From JBFLVQ01 sp040758525 (GTDB lineage Bacteria; Acidobacteriota; Blastocatellia; Chloracidobacteriales; JADJPF01): a stretch of 15,594 bases of DNA. Positions 1 through 7,187 of this stretch are shown in pieces. Each line of letters begins with the position of its first letter. Position 1 is the stretch's first letter. The notes under the pieces are model-generated. The model saw nothing but the letters and a program-made list of their open reading frames with translations, did not search any database and had not been told where the DNA came from. The DNA is taken from contig JBFLVQ010000147.1 of the NCBI GenBank assembly GCA_040758525.1, positions 1-15,594 on the forward strand, in the 5' to 3' direction. The position numbers and the translations under genes were made by a program.

Positions 1-960
1 ACCTGGCAAAAGATTGTCTATACTAAATTCGCCTTTGGAATTACTTGTTATAGATGTGGTGTGACGAGCTAAATCATTTTCATCAGTAAAACCAAAATCG
101 CAGCGTGTATTAGGAAGTGGTTCACCAGTATCAGCCTTGATGATACGACCACTGACTCGATATTTCGGCAATAGCCTGCCAAGCTTTATATCAATATTGT
201 TAAGCTCACTCCCTGAGGATAATTCCAGCACTTCAGCTTTTGTTTCGTCGTTTGTACCAGGATAAAATGTGCGTGCATAATAGGTACTGTTAGTAGCCCC
301 TTCGTGGGGGTCACGGCTAGAGCCATAACCCATCGATACATCGCGCTGGTAACCTTCTCCCACACTCACCATATATTTACGCGGAGGCAGACCATAGAAA
401 CGATAAATACCATGATCGTCTGTAGTACGAGACAGCGATGACCTATCGTGGAGAAAATGGCGCGACAAGGGAAAAGGTTTTCCATCAAAGCCGAATATAT
501 GTAGAGTTACCGGTTGTCCTATAACAGGATGCCCTTGTGAATCGGTTATTTTTCCTGTAATTACACCACCACGAATAAGAGCAATATCAAACTCTTTGGC
601 TCTCTCTTGATCAGATAAATGCACAAACTGCCAACTTTCATTCCTAATACCGTTTTTTGTATAACTGGGTGCGAAAGGAACTACTTCATATGTACCCAAT
701 GGTAGGTTATTTATACTAAACCAACCTTCTTCATCAGTAACTACTTTAGGAATATTCTTTTCTTTACTAGATTCGTTTAATCTCACAACAGAGATATAGA
801 TACCAGAGGCGGGTTTTCCATCCAGGGTTAGCCGTCCAGATATCGTCCCACCACTCATTTCAGAGGTCTGTGCCTGAGCTAAAGGAACCACTCCACACCA
901 TAAAACAGTAGCTATTACGCCGTATATAATGGAACTCATAATTAGGGCTATAAATCGCAC
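1..960 (-). CDS. Exported carboxypeptidase-regulatory-like domain protein (partial, C-terminus beyond left edge)
   Basis: An open frame of 320 codons runs from a GTG at 960-958 to the left edge without a stop, so the C-terminus is missing. The GTG start is preferred over the in-frame ATG at 939 because AAGGAG lies 6 bases upstream of it and because it adds an Arg before the hydrophobic stretch. The N-terminus then reads as a Sec signal peptide with likely cleavage near residue 30 (AQA before QTS). After it come repeated beta-sandwich modules at about 38-96, 130-200 and from 263 on. Each opens with a (I/V)(S/T)G(R/K) strand and closes with a G-(W/I/E)-(F/Y) strand, an L-P turn and, in the first two, a (T/K)Y-x-V strand, as in carboxypeptidase regulatory domains. 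The segment at 227-260 (Y-A-R-T-F-Y-P-G-T) is typical of acidobacterial proteins of this class. It is probably a secreted or surface protein, possibly adhesive or scaffolding; its exact role is unknown. It is divergent from the CHAT gene. Confidence 0.85.
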   Translation of the reverse strand, partial: MRFIALIMSSIIYGVIATVLWCGVVPLAQAQTSEMSGGTISGRLTLDGKPASGIYISVVRLNESSKEKNIPKVVTDEEGWFSINNLPLGTYEVVPFAPSYTKNGIRNESWQFVHLSDQERAKEFDIALIRGGVITGKITDSQGHPVIGQPVTLHIFGFDGKPFPLSRHFLHDRSSLSRTTDDHGIYRFYGLPPRKYMVSVGEGYQRDVSMGYGSSRDPHEGATNSTYYARTFYPGTNDETKAEVLELSSGSELNNIDIKLGRLLPKYRVSGRIIKADTGEPLPNTRCDFGFTDENDLARHTTSITSNSKGEFSIDNLLPG

Positions 961-966
961 GGTATG

Positions 967-972
967 CTCCTT
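967..972 (-). promoter_or_regulatory. Ribosome binding site fixing the GTG start at 960
   Basis: On the minus strand AAGGAG sits 6 bases before the GTG at 960. The in-frame ATG at 939 has no comparable site, so this decides the start codon and completes the signal peptide. Confidence 0.7.
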
Positions 973-1006
973 AGATATTCTGGTTACTCAGTAATGCAAC
1001 GCTATA

Positions 1007-1036
1007 TTAGTATCCCGCTATTTTGAAGTCACTCAA
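1007..1036 (-). promoter_or_regulatory. Possible promoter for the minus-strand exported protein
   Basis: Read on the minus strand, TTGAGT (1036-1031) and TACTAA (1012-1007) are separated by 18 bases. They resemble a weak sigma-70 type -35/-10 pair placed about 45 bases before the GTG start. This is a pattern match only. Confidence 0.3.
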
Positions 1037-1039
1037 TTT

Positions 1040-1069
1040 TTGACAAATTTTTCTGTGAAAAAGTATATT
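1040..1069 (+). promoter_or_regulatory. Sigma-70-like promoter for the TPR-CHAT gene
   Basis: A perfect TTGACA (1040-1045) is followed after 18 bases by TATATT (1064-1069). Transcription would begin near 1076 and leave a leader of about 80 bases before the ATG at 1156. The -35 lies only about four bases from the putative -35 of the divergent gene, so the two promoters would be back to back. Confidence 0.6.
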
Positions 1070-1155
1070 TCTTAATCTACTCGACTTCCTTACACTTGCA
1101 AATAGATTAAGTTTTATGGATAAATGGGTTATTAATATCGTAAAGGAAGGTCGAA

Positions 1156-4100
1156 ATGTTACCAAAGGTTCATCTATTGATAGTCCCTCTGCTGGTTGTT
1201 GTAAGCATTTTTTATTGCTGTCAGCTTGTCAAGGCAGAGGATTTAGATAAAGAGCCTTTTCGTAACTTGAGCATTGAGGAGGCCTGTGCTGTCGCAGAAA
1301 AAGAGGGGAAGGTTGTTATGATAGACTTTTTCTCGACTGCCTGCGACTCTTGCCAGATGCTTAATCAAACCACCTGGAAGGATGAACGAGTTCATATCTG
1401 GCTTCAGGAAAAGATTATTGCCATTAGGATCGATATCAACAAAGAAGCTGAACTCTCAAACAAGTATCATATTAAAGTAACCCCAACTATTATCTTTCTC
1501 AAATCTGATGGTAAAGAGATCCAGCGACTGATAGGATACCAAGACCCTGCCCATTTCCTCTCAGAGATGGAAGTACTTTTAGCAACTGATCGTAAACCCG
1601 CAAAACAGGTACCATTAGTATTCAAAGAAGAGCGACCTGGTAAAAAGCCTATCTTAGAACCAATAAATCAGGCCCTTAAGCGATATCTAGAAACGTTAGC
1701 GAAAGTGCAAGCAGCCGGAGATCAAAAAGAAGAAGCCTTCATACTACATAATATCGGTAAGATCTACTCAGTGCGAGGAGAGTGGCAACAGGCATTGGAA
1801 TACTATGGCAAAGCCTTGTCTTTGGAACGAGCCTTAGCTAATCAGAGTGGTGAAGCATCAGCCCTACGTGGTTTCGGCGAAGTCTATCTGTTGCTGAGAG
1901 ATTATCAGAAAGCGCTTGAATACTATGAGAAAGCTCTCTCACTCAGTCACACAGTCAGCGATCATAAAGGAGAAGCACGCGCCCTATATAAGCTCGGCAC
2001 TATTTACGAAATTTTGAGAAACAAAACTAAGTCGCTGGAATATTTTGAAAAAGCCTTGTTGCTCAACCAAGGAATTGACGATCATGATTATCAAGTCCGT
2101 ATCCTAAATAGTCTCAGCGATACTTACACAACATTAAGAAATTACCCAAAGACTTTAGAGTATTATGAAAAATTATTGTCACTACATCGAGCAACCGGTA
2201 ATAAATTTGAGGAGGCTTCCACACTAAACAGCATAAGTAATATTTATTTACTGTTAGATCAGCCACAAAGGGCATTAGACAGTTATGAAAAAGTATTGAA
2301 GTTAAGTCAAGCAACAAAAAATCAGTTACAAGAAGCTATTGCGCTACAGAATATAGGCTCTATTTATTTATTACTAGGAGAGAAAGAGAAAGCCCTCGAT
2401 TACCTTGAAGAAGCCTTACCATTGCATCAAGAGTCAGGCTATAAGAAGTATGAAGCGATAACACTATACACAATTGGTAAAGTTTACTTAGCAATGCTGG
2501 AGTATCAGAAAGCATTAGAATATTTTCAAAAAGCATTGACGATCAGTCAAACAGTAAGTGACAGAAGAGTAGAAGCATATGTGTTAACCGGTATTGGCTC
2601 TATTTATTCGCTATTTGGCGAGAAGAAGAAAGCATTAGAAGTTTATGAAAAGGCACTGCTGCTCAGCCAAGCTGTCCACGACCAGAAAAATGAAGCCATC
2701 TGTCTACACAATATCGGTAGCGCATACTCATCTCTAGGAGAATACCAGAAAGCACTGGTGCGCTATGAGAAGGCTCTCTCACTTAACCAAGTAGTTGGTG
2801 ACCGTAGTGGAGAAGCCGCCGTACTACACTGTATTGGTAATGTCTACGCATCCTTAAAAGAATATCAGAAAGCGCTAACCTATAGTGATAAGGCATTATC
2901 GCTCAGCCGCCTGATAGGCAACCGCAAAGAGGAAGCTCACACATTAGAAAGTATTGGACATATTTACTGCTCATTGAAAGAGTATGAAAAGGCAAAAGAA
3001 TATTTTGAGAAAGCGCTACCCATTAGTCAAGAAGTAGATGATAAAGTGGGTGAAATCTCAATCTTATATGATATCGCTCAGGTTGAACACTACGGCAATA
3101 ATTTTGCCACCGCTCTTGACAAGATTAAAGAAGCGCTAAATCTCATAGAGTCTTTTCGCACCAAGATCTACAGTCATGAATTGCGCGCTTCATATCTGAC
3201 CACAATGCAGAATTGTTATGCACTATGTATACACCTGTTGATGCATATTCACCAACTCAATCCAAATACTGGCTACAATGCCGAAGCCTTGCAAATTAGT
3301 GAGCGTGCCCGTGCTCGCGGTCTTATCGAAATGTTGGTAGAAGCGCATGCTGATATCCGCAAAGGTGTAGATCCTCAGCTTATTGAGCTGGAAAAGGCTT
3401 TTCAAAAACAGCTCAACGCACAAGCCCAGTATCAGATGCAACTGTTTAATAGCAAGCACACTAAACAACAACTAGAAGAGACACAGAAGAAGATTACTGG
3501 TCTAAAAGAAGAACTCCAAAAGATCGAGCTAAAGCTATATAAGACCAATTCACGCTATGCAGATTTGAAGCATCCAGAGCCGCTCAATCTATCGGCAATC
3601 CAACAGCAGCTTGATGCTAATACACTGCTACTGGAATACACACTGGAACCTAACTATAGTTATCTCTGGGTAGTAACTTCTACCTCTTTAACAAGTTTCC
3701 AACTACCAGGACGTGAACAGATCGAGAAAGCGGCGCTACGCGTCTATAAATTACTAACCGCACGGGAAAGACAAGATTTTGAAACAGAAGCAGAGCTACT
3801 GGAGCGGGTTAAGAAGGCTGATAACGAATACTGGCAAGCCGCTGCGGAGTTGAGTCAAATGCTGTTAGGTCCGATAGCTCAACAGTTAGATAAAAAACGG
3901 TTGCTAATTGTCAGTGAAGGTATATTGCAGTATGTACCATTCGCTGCGTTACCAATACCTAAAACTAGTGACAAACTAGGGCATCAAGAGCGAGCACGAG
4001 GGCGAAGGCTAACCTGCACAGAAAAGGTAGATAAAATTAGTGACAAAGCCGAGGGTCGCTACAGCCAAAGTAGTGACGCTGCCTTTTTGCCGCTTATCGT

Positions 4101-4923
4101 CAATCATGAGATAGTTACATTGCCTTCGGCTTCAACACTAGCAGTATTAAGGCGAGAGCTTGCGGGTCGTAAACCGGCTGGCAAGACTGTTGCTATATTC
4201 GCTAATCCGGTTTTTTCTAAAGACGACCAGCGTGTTAAGTCAGTCAATGGAAAAAGTGCAATATCTCAGAATGGTACAGGTAAATTTCTTGATCGACTTA
4301 AAGCGTTACCAGAAACAGAAGAGATGGCCAAGAATATACTCTCTTTTGTGCCTGCCAAAGAGAGCAAGCTTGCCCTGGGGTTTAATGCTAATTTAGCAAC
4401 AGCCACTAGTGAAGAAATAAGTGATTATAGAATCATCCATTACGCTACGCATGGATTTCTCAATACGAATCCAGAACTTTCTGGCATAGTGCTCTCTTTG
4501 GTTAATGAAGATGGTACAGAGCAGAATGGATTTTTAAGCGCGCCACTAATATTCAATCTAGGCTTATCAGCCGAGTTAGTTATTTTAAGCGCTTGTCAAA
4601 CAGGATTGGCATTAGATATCAGAGAGAACAAAACCGAGCCGGCTATTGAGAAGAGGTTTGATAAGATTAAGAGCTATGGGCTGGTAGGACTGGCACGAGG
4701 GTTTATGTATGCAGGAGCAGCGCGTGTACTGGTCAGTTTATGGAAGATTCGAGTTAAACCAACCACAGAATTGATGATTAGATTCTACAGAAATATGCTA
4801 GGGGCAAAGAGATTATCACCAGCCGCAGCTTTACGAGCTGCACAATTAGAGATGTGGAAGCAACCACAATGGCAATCACCCTACTATTGGGCTGGTTTTG
4901 TAATGAGCGGAGAATATAAATAA
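1156..4923 (+). CDS. Exported thioredoxin-TPR-CHAT protease-like protein
   Basis: The start is supported by AAGGAAGG at 1143-1150, five bases before the ATG. Residues 1-27 form a signal peptide (hydrophobic core, likely cut after VKA). Residues about 38-145 are thioredoxin-like, with a C63-D-S-C66 active-site motif and a V-T-P110 cis-proline loop, closest in style to the DsbD-gamma/thioredoxin_7 type. Residues 191-670 carry twelve TPR units of exactly 40 residues. A helical, Glu/Gln/Lys-rich linker at about 740-800 follows, then the CHAT domain. It shows the strand Q-Y-V-P-F-A-A-L near 925, the catalytic His1099 in H-Y-A-T-H-G and the catalytic Cys1147 in S-A-C-Q-T-G. Both dyad residues are present, so an active cysteine protease is likely (family knowledge). 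Export implies action in the periplasm or outside, where the CxxC pair could keep the catalytic Cys reduced (inference). A charged insertion at about 935-975 separates two CHAT strands. It could also serve only as a binding scaffold. Confidence 0.93.
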   Translation: MLPKVHLLIVPLLVVVSIFYCCQLVKAEDLDKEPFRNLSIEEACAVAEKEGKVVMIDFFSTACDSCQMLNQTTWKDERVHIWLQEKIIAIRIDINKEAELSNKYHIKVTPTIIFLKSDGKEIQRLIGYQDPAHFLSEMEVLLATDRKPAKQVPLVFKEERPGKKPILEPINQALKRYLETLAKVQAAGDQKEEAFILHNIGKIYSVRGEWQQALEYYGKALSLERALANQSGEASALRGFGEVYLLLRDYQKALEYYEKALSLSHTVSDHKGEARALYKLGTIYEILRNKTKSLEYFEKALLLNQGIDDHDYQVRILNSLSDTYTTLRNYPKTLEYYEKLLSLHRATGNKFEEASTLNSISNIYLLLDQPQRALDSYEKVLKLSQATKNQLQEAIALQNIGSIYLLLGEKEKALDYLEEALPLHQESGYKKYEAITLYTIGKVYLAMLEYQKALEYFQKALTISQTVSDRRVEAYVLTGIGSIYSLFGEKKKALEVYEKALLLSQAVHDQKNEAICLHNIGSAYSSLGEYQKALVRYEKALSLNQVVGDRSGEAAVLHCIGNVYASLKEYQKALTYSDKALSLSRLIGNRKEEAHTLESIGHIYCSLKEYEKAKEYFEKALPISQEVDDKVGEISILYDIAQVEHYGNNFATALDKIKEALNLIESFRTKIYSHELRASYLTTMQNCYALCIHLLMHIHQLNPNTGYNAEALQISERARARGLIEMLVEAHADIRKGVDPQLIELEKAFQKQLNAQAQYQMQLFNSKHTKQQLEETQKKITGLKEELQKIELKLYKTNSRYADLKHPEPLNLSAIQQQLDANTLLLEYTLEPNYSYLWVVTSTSLTSFQLPGREQIEKAALRVYKLLTARERQDFETEAELLERVKKADNEYWQAAAELSQMLLGPIAQQLDKKRLLIVSEGILQYVPFAALPIPKTSDKLGHQERARGRRLTCTEKVDKISDKAEGRYSQSSDAAFLPLIVNHEIVTLPSASTLAVLRRELAGRKPAGKTVAIFANPVFSKDDQRVKSVNGKSAISQNGTGKFLDRLKALPETEEMAKNILSFVPAKESKLALGFNANLATATSEEISDYRIIHYATHGFLNTNPELSGIVLSLVNEDGTEQNGFLSAPLIFNLGLSAELVILSACQTGLALDIRENKTEPAIEKRFDKIKSYGLVGLARGFMYAGAARVLVSLWKIRVKPTTELMIRFYRNMLGAKRLSPAAALRAAQLEMWKQPQWQSPYYWAGFVMSGEYK
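1726..3165 (+). repeat. Twelve in-frame 120-bp TPR-coding units
   Basis: The encoded protein repeats every 40 residues with no insertion or deletion across residues 191-670. The recurring pattern is EA..L..IG.(I/V)Y, then (Y/E)(Q/E)KAL.Y(Y/F)EKAL.L. The 40-residue spacing (rather than 34) is that of the longer TPR type often found beside CHAT or NB-ARC domains. At the DNA level the units diverge in codon choice but keep short near-identical blocks such as tatcagaaagc. Confidence 0.9.
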
Positions 4924-5014
4924 TCGGCTGTTAAACCATCCTTTAAACTCTTTAATAGATAAAATCCCCACTGGTAGCTTCACTTAAACTAGCTTTTAAT
5001 ATAGACTACTCAGT

Positions 5015-5043
5015 TTGCTAGATATGTGCAAACCTGTTAAATT
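5015..5043 (+). promoter_or_regulatory. Possible promoter upstream of cysC
   Basis: TTGCTA (5015-5020) and TAAATT (5038-5043) are separated by 17 bases, about 50 bases before the cysC start. Each matches four of six consensus bases. The 172-base gap after the CHAT gene leaves room for a new transcript, and I see no clear rho-independent terminator in it. This is weak evidence. Confidence 0.3.
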
Positions 5044-5073
5044 TTCTTGGCATCCAATTACTCCAATCCGAAC

Positions 5074-5079
5074 AGGAGG
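5074..5079 (+). promoter_or_regulatory. Strong Shine-Dalgarno with unusually long spacing before cysC
   Basis: AGGAGG is a full anti-16S match but lies 16 bases before the ATG at 5096. The only in-frame codons between the TAA at 5081 and that ATG are AAC, AGC, ATA and GAC, so no standard upstream start exists. The protein N-terminus fits the family, so ATG 5096 is retained. Confidence 0.55.
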
Positions 5080-5095
5080 CTAAAACAGCATAGAC

Positions 5096-5701
5096 ATGTC
5101 TCAAAAAGGCTTCACATTATGGTTCACAGGTCTTTCTGGCGCGGGCAAGAGCACCCTCGCCAATATCATTCAAGAAGAGTTATGCAAACGTAGTTTGCGT
5201 GTAGAAATACTTGATGGTGATGTTGTGCGTACTAATCTCAGTAAGGGTTTGGGCTTCTCCAAAGAAGACCGTGATACCAACATCCGACGTATAGGTTTTG
5301 TCTGTCACTTACTCTCCCGCAATGGTGTGGCGGCAATTAGTGCCGCGATCTCTCCTTATCGAGCAATACGCAATGAGGTGCGGGAAATGATCGGCGACTT
5401 CGTAGAAGTTTATGTGCGCTGTCCGCTTGAAGTATGTGCTAAACGTGATGTCAAAGGTCTCTATGCCAAAGCAATGGCTGGCGAGATTCCTGTTTTTACA
5501 GGCGTCTCCGATCCTTATGAAGAGCCACTCAATCCCGAAGTTATCGTAGACAGTTCGATCGAGGCAATAGATCAGAGTGTGCACAAAATCCTCACCAAAC
5601 TCGAGGAGATGGGTTATGTTCCCCCCAAATCCAGCGAGGTCTATACAGAAGAGGAAGAGGAAGAGGTGAAACGCCGATTGGAGGAGTTAGGCTACCTCTA
5701 A
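5096..5701 (+). CDS. cysC: Adenylyl-sulfate kinase (APS kinase) with C-terminal LGYL tail
   Basis: This enzyme phosphorylates adenosine 5'-phosphosulfate to PAPS in the cytoplasm, supplying the universal sulfate donor. Diagnostic motifs are all present: the P-loop G12-L-S-G-A-G-K-S-T20, the L-D-G-D42 strand, the V-R-T-N...G-F-S...D-R...N-I-R-R signature at 44-65, the I-S-P-Y-R motif at 85-89, the K-G-L-Y lid at 120-123, and F-T-G-V-S-D-P-Y-E-E-P at 134-144. The core ends near residue 178. Residues 181-201 are an added strongly acidic tail (six consecutive Glu at 185-190) ending in R-R-L-E-E-L-G-Y-L, matching the ends of the AP proteins downstream. It is the first gene of the co-directional cluster, 104 bases before AP1. 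No ATP sulfurylase is visible, so APS must come from elsewhere in the genome. The function call is firm; the tail's role is unknown. Confidence 0.96.
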   Translation: MSQKGFTLWFTGLSGAGKSTLANIIQEELCKRSLRVEILDGDVVRTNLSKGLGFSKEDRDTNIRRIGFVCHLLSRNGVAAISAAISPYRAIRNEVREMIGDFVEVYVRCPLEVCAKRDVKGLYAKAMAGEIPVFTGVSDPYEEPLNPEVIVDSSIEAIDQSVHKILTKLEEMGYVPPKSSEVYTEEEEEEVKRRLEELGYL

Positions 5702-5728
5702 CAATCTCCCTATATGTATAAGTGCGGC

Positions 5729-5756
5729 TGAACCAGATATCTTCTGTTTTGGTTCA
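5729..5756 (+). repeat. Inverted repeat (hairpin) between cysC and AP1
   Basis: TGAACCAGA (5729-5737) pairs with TTTGGTTCA (5748-5756) as a 9-bp stem including one G-U, with a 10-base loop. No T-run follows, so it is a poor intrinsic terminator. It could be an RNA processing or stability element, or a protein operator. Confidence refers to the structure, not to a function. Confidence 0.45.
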
Positions 5757-5805
5757 ATAGAAAGCGGCCGCCCAATCTCGTTACCAATCTTATTGGAGCT
5801 CTATT

Positions 5806-7155
5806 ATGGGTTTATTTGATCGTTTTAAGTCACAAAGTAAAGAGAAGAAAGTGGTGTTGATAGGTTTAGATGGTACACCCTATACACTACTGAAACAGTT
5901 TGCCGCAGATGGAACAATGCCGAATTTTGCCAAACTCGCGGCTGCTGGCACACTACGGCAGATGGATGTCTCAATTCCAGAAGTCTCTTCAACCTCCTGG
6001 ACCTGTTTCTACACAGGTATGAATCCGGCTCGACATGGTATTTTCGGTTTCCTAGATCTGCAACCAAACTCTTACAAGATCTACTTCCCCAACTCTAAAA
6101 ATGTGCAATCACCTGCGCTCTGGGATATCCTTGGCAATTATGGTAAGCGCTCAATTGTCATTAATGTTCCTGAAACCTATCCCGCTAAGCCGCTCAATGG
6201 CGTGCTAATTTCTGGTTTTGTTGCTACTGATCTCAAGAAAGCTACTTACCCTCCCGAACTTCTCCCTACGCTAACAGAGCTACAGTATCGTCTTGATCCA
6301 GATGCACAGAAAGCGCGTGAGTCGAAAGAGAGCTTTCTCGCAGATATCTTTGATGTCTTTGAGAAGCGACGTAAAACGATCCTACATCTTTTCGATCGTG
6401 AACAATGGTCTCTCTTTATTGGTACAGTTACAGAGACAGATCGCTTACATCATTTTATGTGGGATGCGATTGTTGATCCTAATCACAAATACCATACTGC
6501 TTTTGTCGATTTCTATCGACGCGTTGATGGCCTCATTGGCGAGGTCTATGATCGACTCGATAAAGAGACCACCTTTATGATGTGTTCCGATCATGGCTTT
6601 ACTAGCATCGATCAACAGATCTACTTAAACTATTGGCTGAAGAGTAATGGTTATCTCAGTTTCATCTCTGAACAGCCCAAATCTCTGGAAGAGATTGCCC
6701 CTGGTACACGCGCTTTTGCCATCGATCCAACACGCATCTATATTAATTTAGCGGGCAAATATCCGCATGGCTGTGTAGCACATGGTGAAGAGTACGAGAA
6801 ATTGCGCACAGAACTGAAGTCTGGTTTATTGGAGTTAACCTATCAGGGTCGGCCTGTGATCAAGAAGGTCTTTATGAAAGAAGAGGTCTTCCAAGGCCCA
6901 CTACTTGATCAAGCTCCTGATCTGATTGTACTCTCTCATTATGGATTTGATATGAAAGGTGCAGTCAATAAACAGACCCTAATGGACCGAGAGATCTTCA
7001 CCGGTATGCATACTCAAGATGATGCTCACCTGCTTATTAGCAGAACGGATTTAACGGAGAAGAAGCCGCATATTTGTGACATCACACCAACCATTCTCAA
7101 GGAGCTAGGCGTGCCTCTGCCAGCAGATTTCAGTGGCGTGCCATTAACAAATTAA
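5806..7155 (+). CDS. Alkaline-phosphatase-superfamily protein (type I phosphodiesterase/nucleotide pyrophosphatase-like), AP1
   Basis: The protein has 449 residues; GGAG lies 7 bases before the ATG. The superfamily metal-site pattern is complete: D22 in I-G-L-D-G, the nucleophile position S61 (in I-P-E-V-S-S-T-S-W), then T-G-M-N-P-A-R-H-G-I, D212 and H216 in T-E-T-D-R-L-H-H, D262-H263 in C-S-D-H-G-F, and H402 in G-M-H-T-Q-D. Such enzymes use two metals, usually Zn, to hydrolyse or transfer phosphate or sulfate esters. The substrate cannot be read from sequence. There is no signal peptide. The N-terminus M-G-L-F-D-R-F-K followed by a Lys-rich stretch could be a short amphipathic membrane-binding helix (inference). 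Unlike AP2-AP4 it lacks the LGY tail and ends with the AP domain. Its N-P-x-x-H-G-I signature groups it with AP4. AP2 begins about 32 bases downstream. Confidence 0.9.
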   Translation: MGLFDRFKSQSKEKKVVLIGLDGTPYTLLKQFAADGTMPNFAKLAAAGTLRQMDVSIPEVSSTSWTCFYTGMNPARHGIFGFLDLQPNSYKIYFPNSKNVQSPALWDILGNYGKRSIVINVPETYPAKPLNGVLISGFVATDLKKATYPPELLPTLTELQYRLDPDAQKARESKESFLADIFDVFEKRRKTILHLFDREQWSLFIGTVTETDRLHHFMWDAIVDPNHKYHTAFVDFYRRVDGLIGEVYDRLDKETTFMMCSDHGFTSIDQQIYLNYWLKSNGYLSFISEQPKSLEEIAPGTRAFAIDPTRIYINLAGKYPHGCVAHGEEYEKLRTELKSGLLELTYQGRPVIKKVFMKEEVFQGPLLDQAPDLIVLSHYGFDMKGAVNKQTLMDREIFTGMHTQDDAHLLISRTDLTEKKPHICDITPTILKELGVPLPADFSGVPLTN

Positions 7156-7187
7156 TTGCAGATCTCAAGTTGCAATTCGGAACCGAT

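Noticed and set aside
1156..1236. Lipoprotein signal reading of the Cys pair at residues 21-22
   Set aside because: The residues before it (I-F-Y) do not fit a lipobox, and a normal signal peptidase site (V-K-A) follows.
1726..3165. Periodic repeats considered as a CRISPR or satellite array
   Set aside because: The 120-bp period is in frame and encodes a clear TPR consensus throughout; there are no identical repeats with unique spacers.
4924..5095. Search for a rho-independent terminator after the TPR-CHAT gene
   Set aside because: Only 4-5 bp arms (for example CTAGC with GCTAG) with long loops and no following T-run were found, so no terminator is called.
5764..5771. GCGGCCGC (NotI) site, considered as a cloning or assembly junction
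   Set aside because: It is a single 8-bp site in a natural-looking intergenic region, and composition and gene order continue across it.
7170..7187. TTG start for AP2
   Set aside because: No ribosome site precedes it, and the extra six residues have no counterpart in the other AP proteins.
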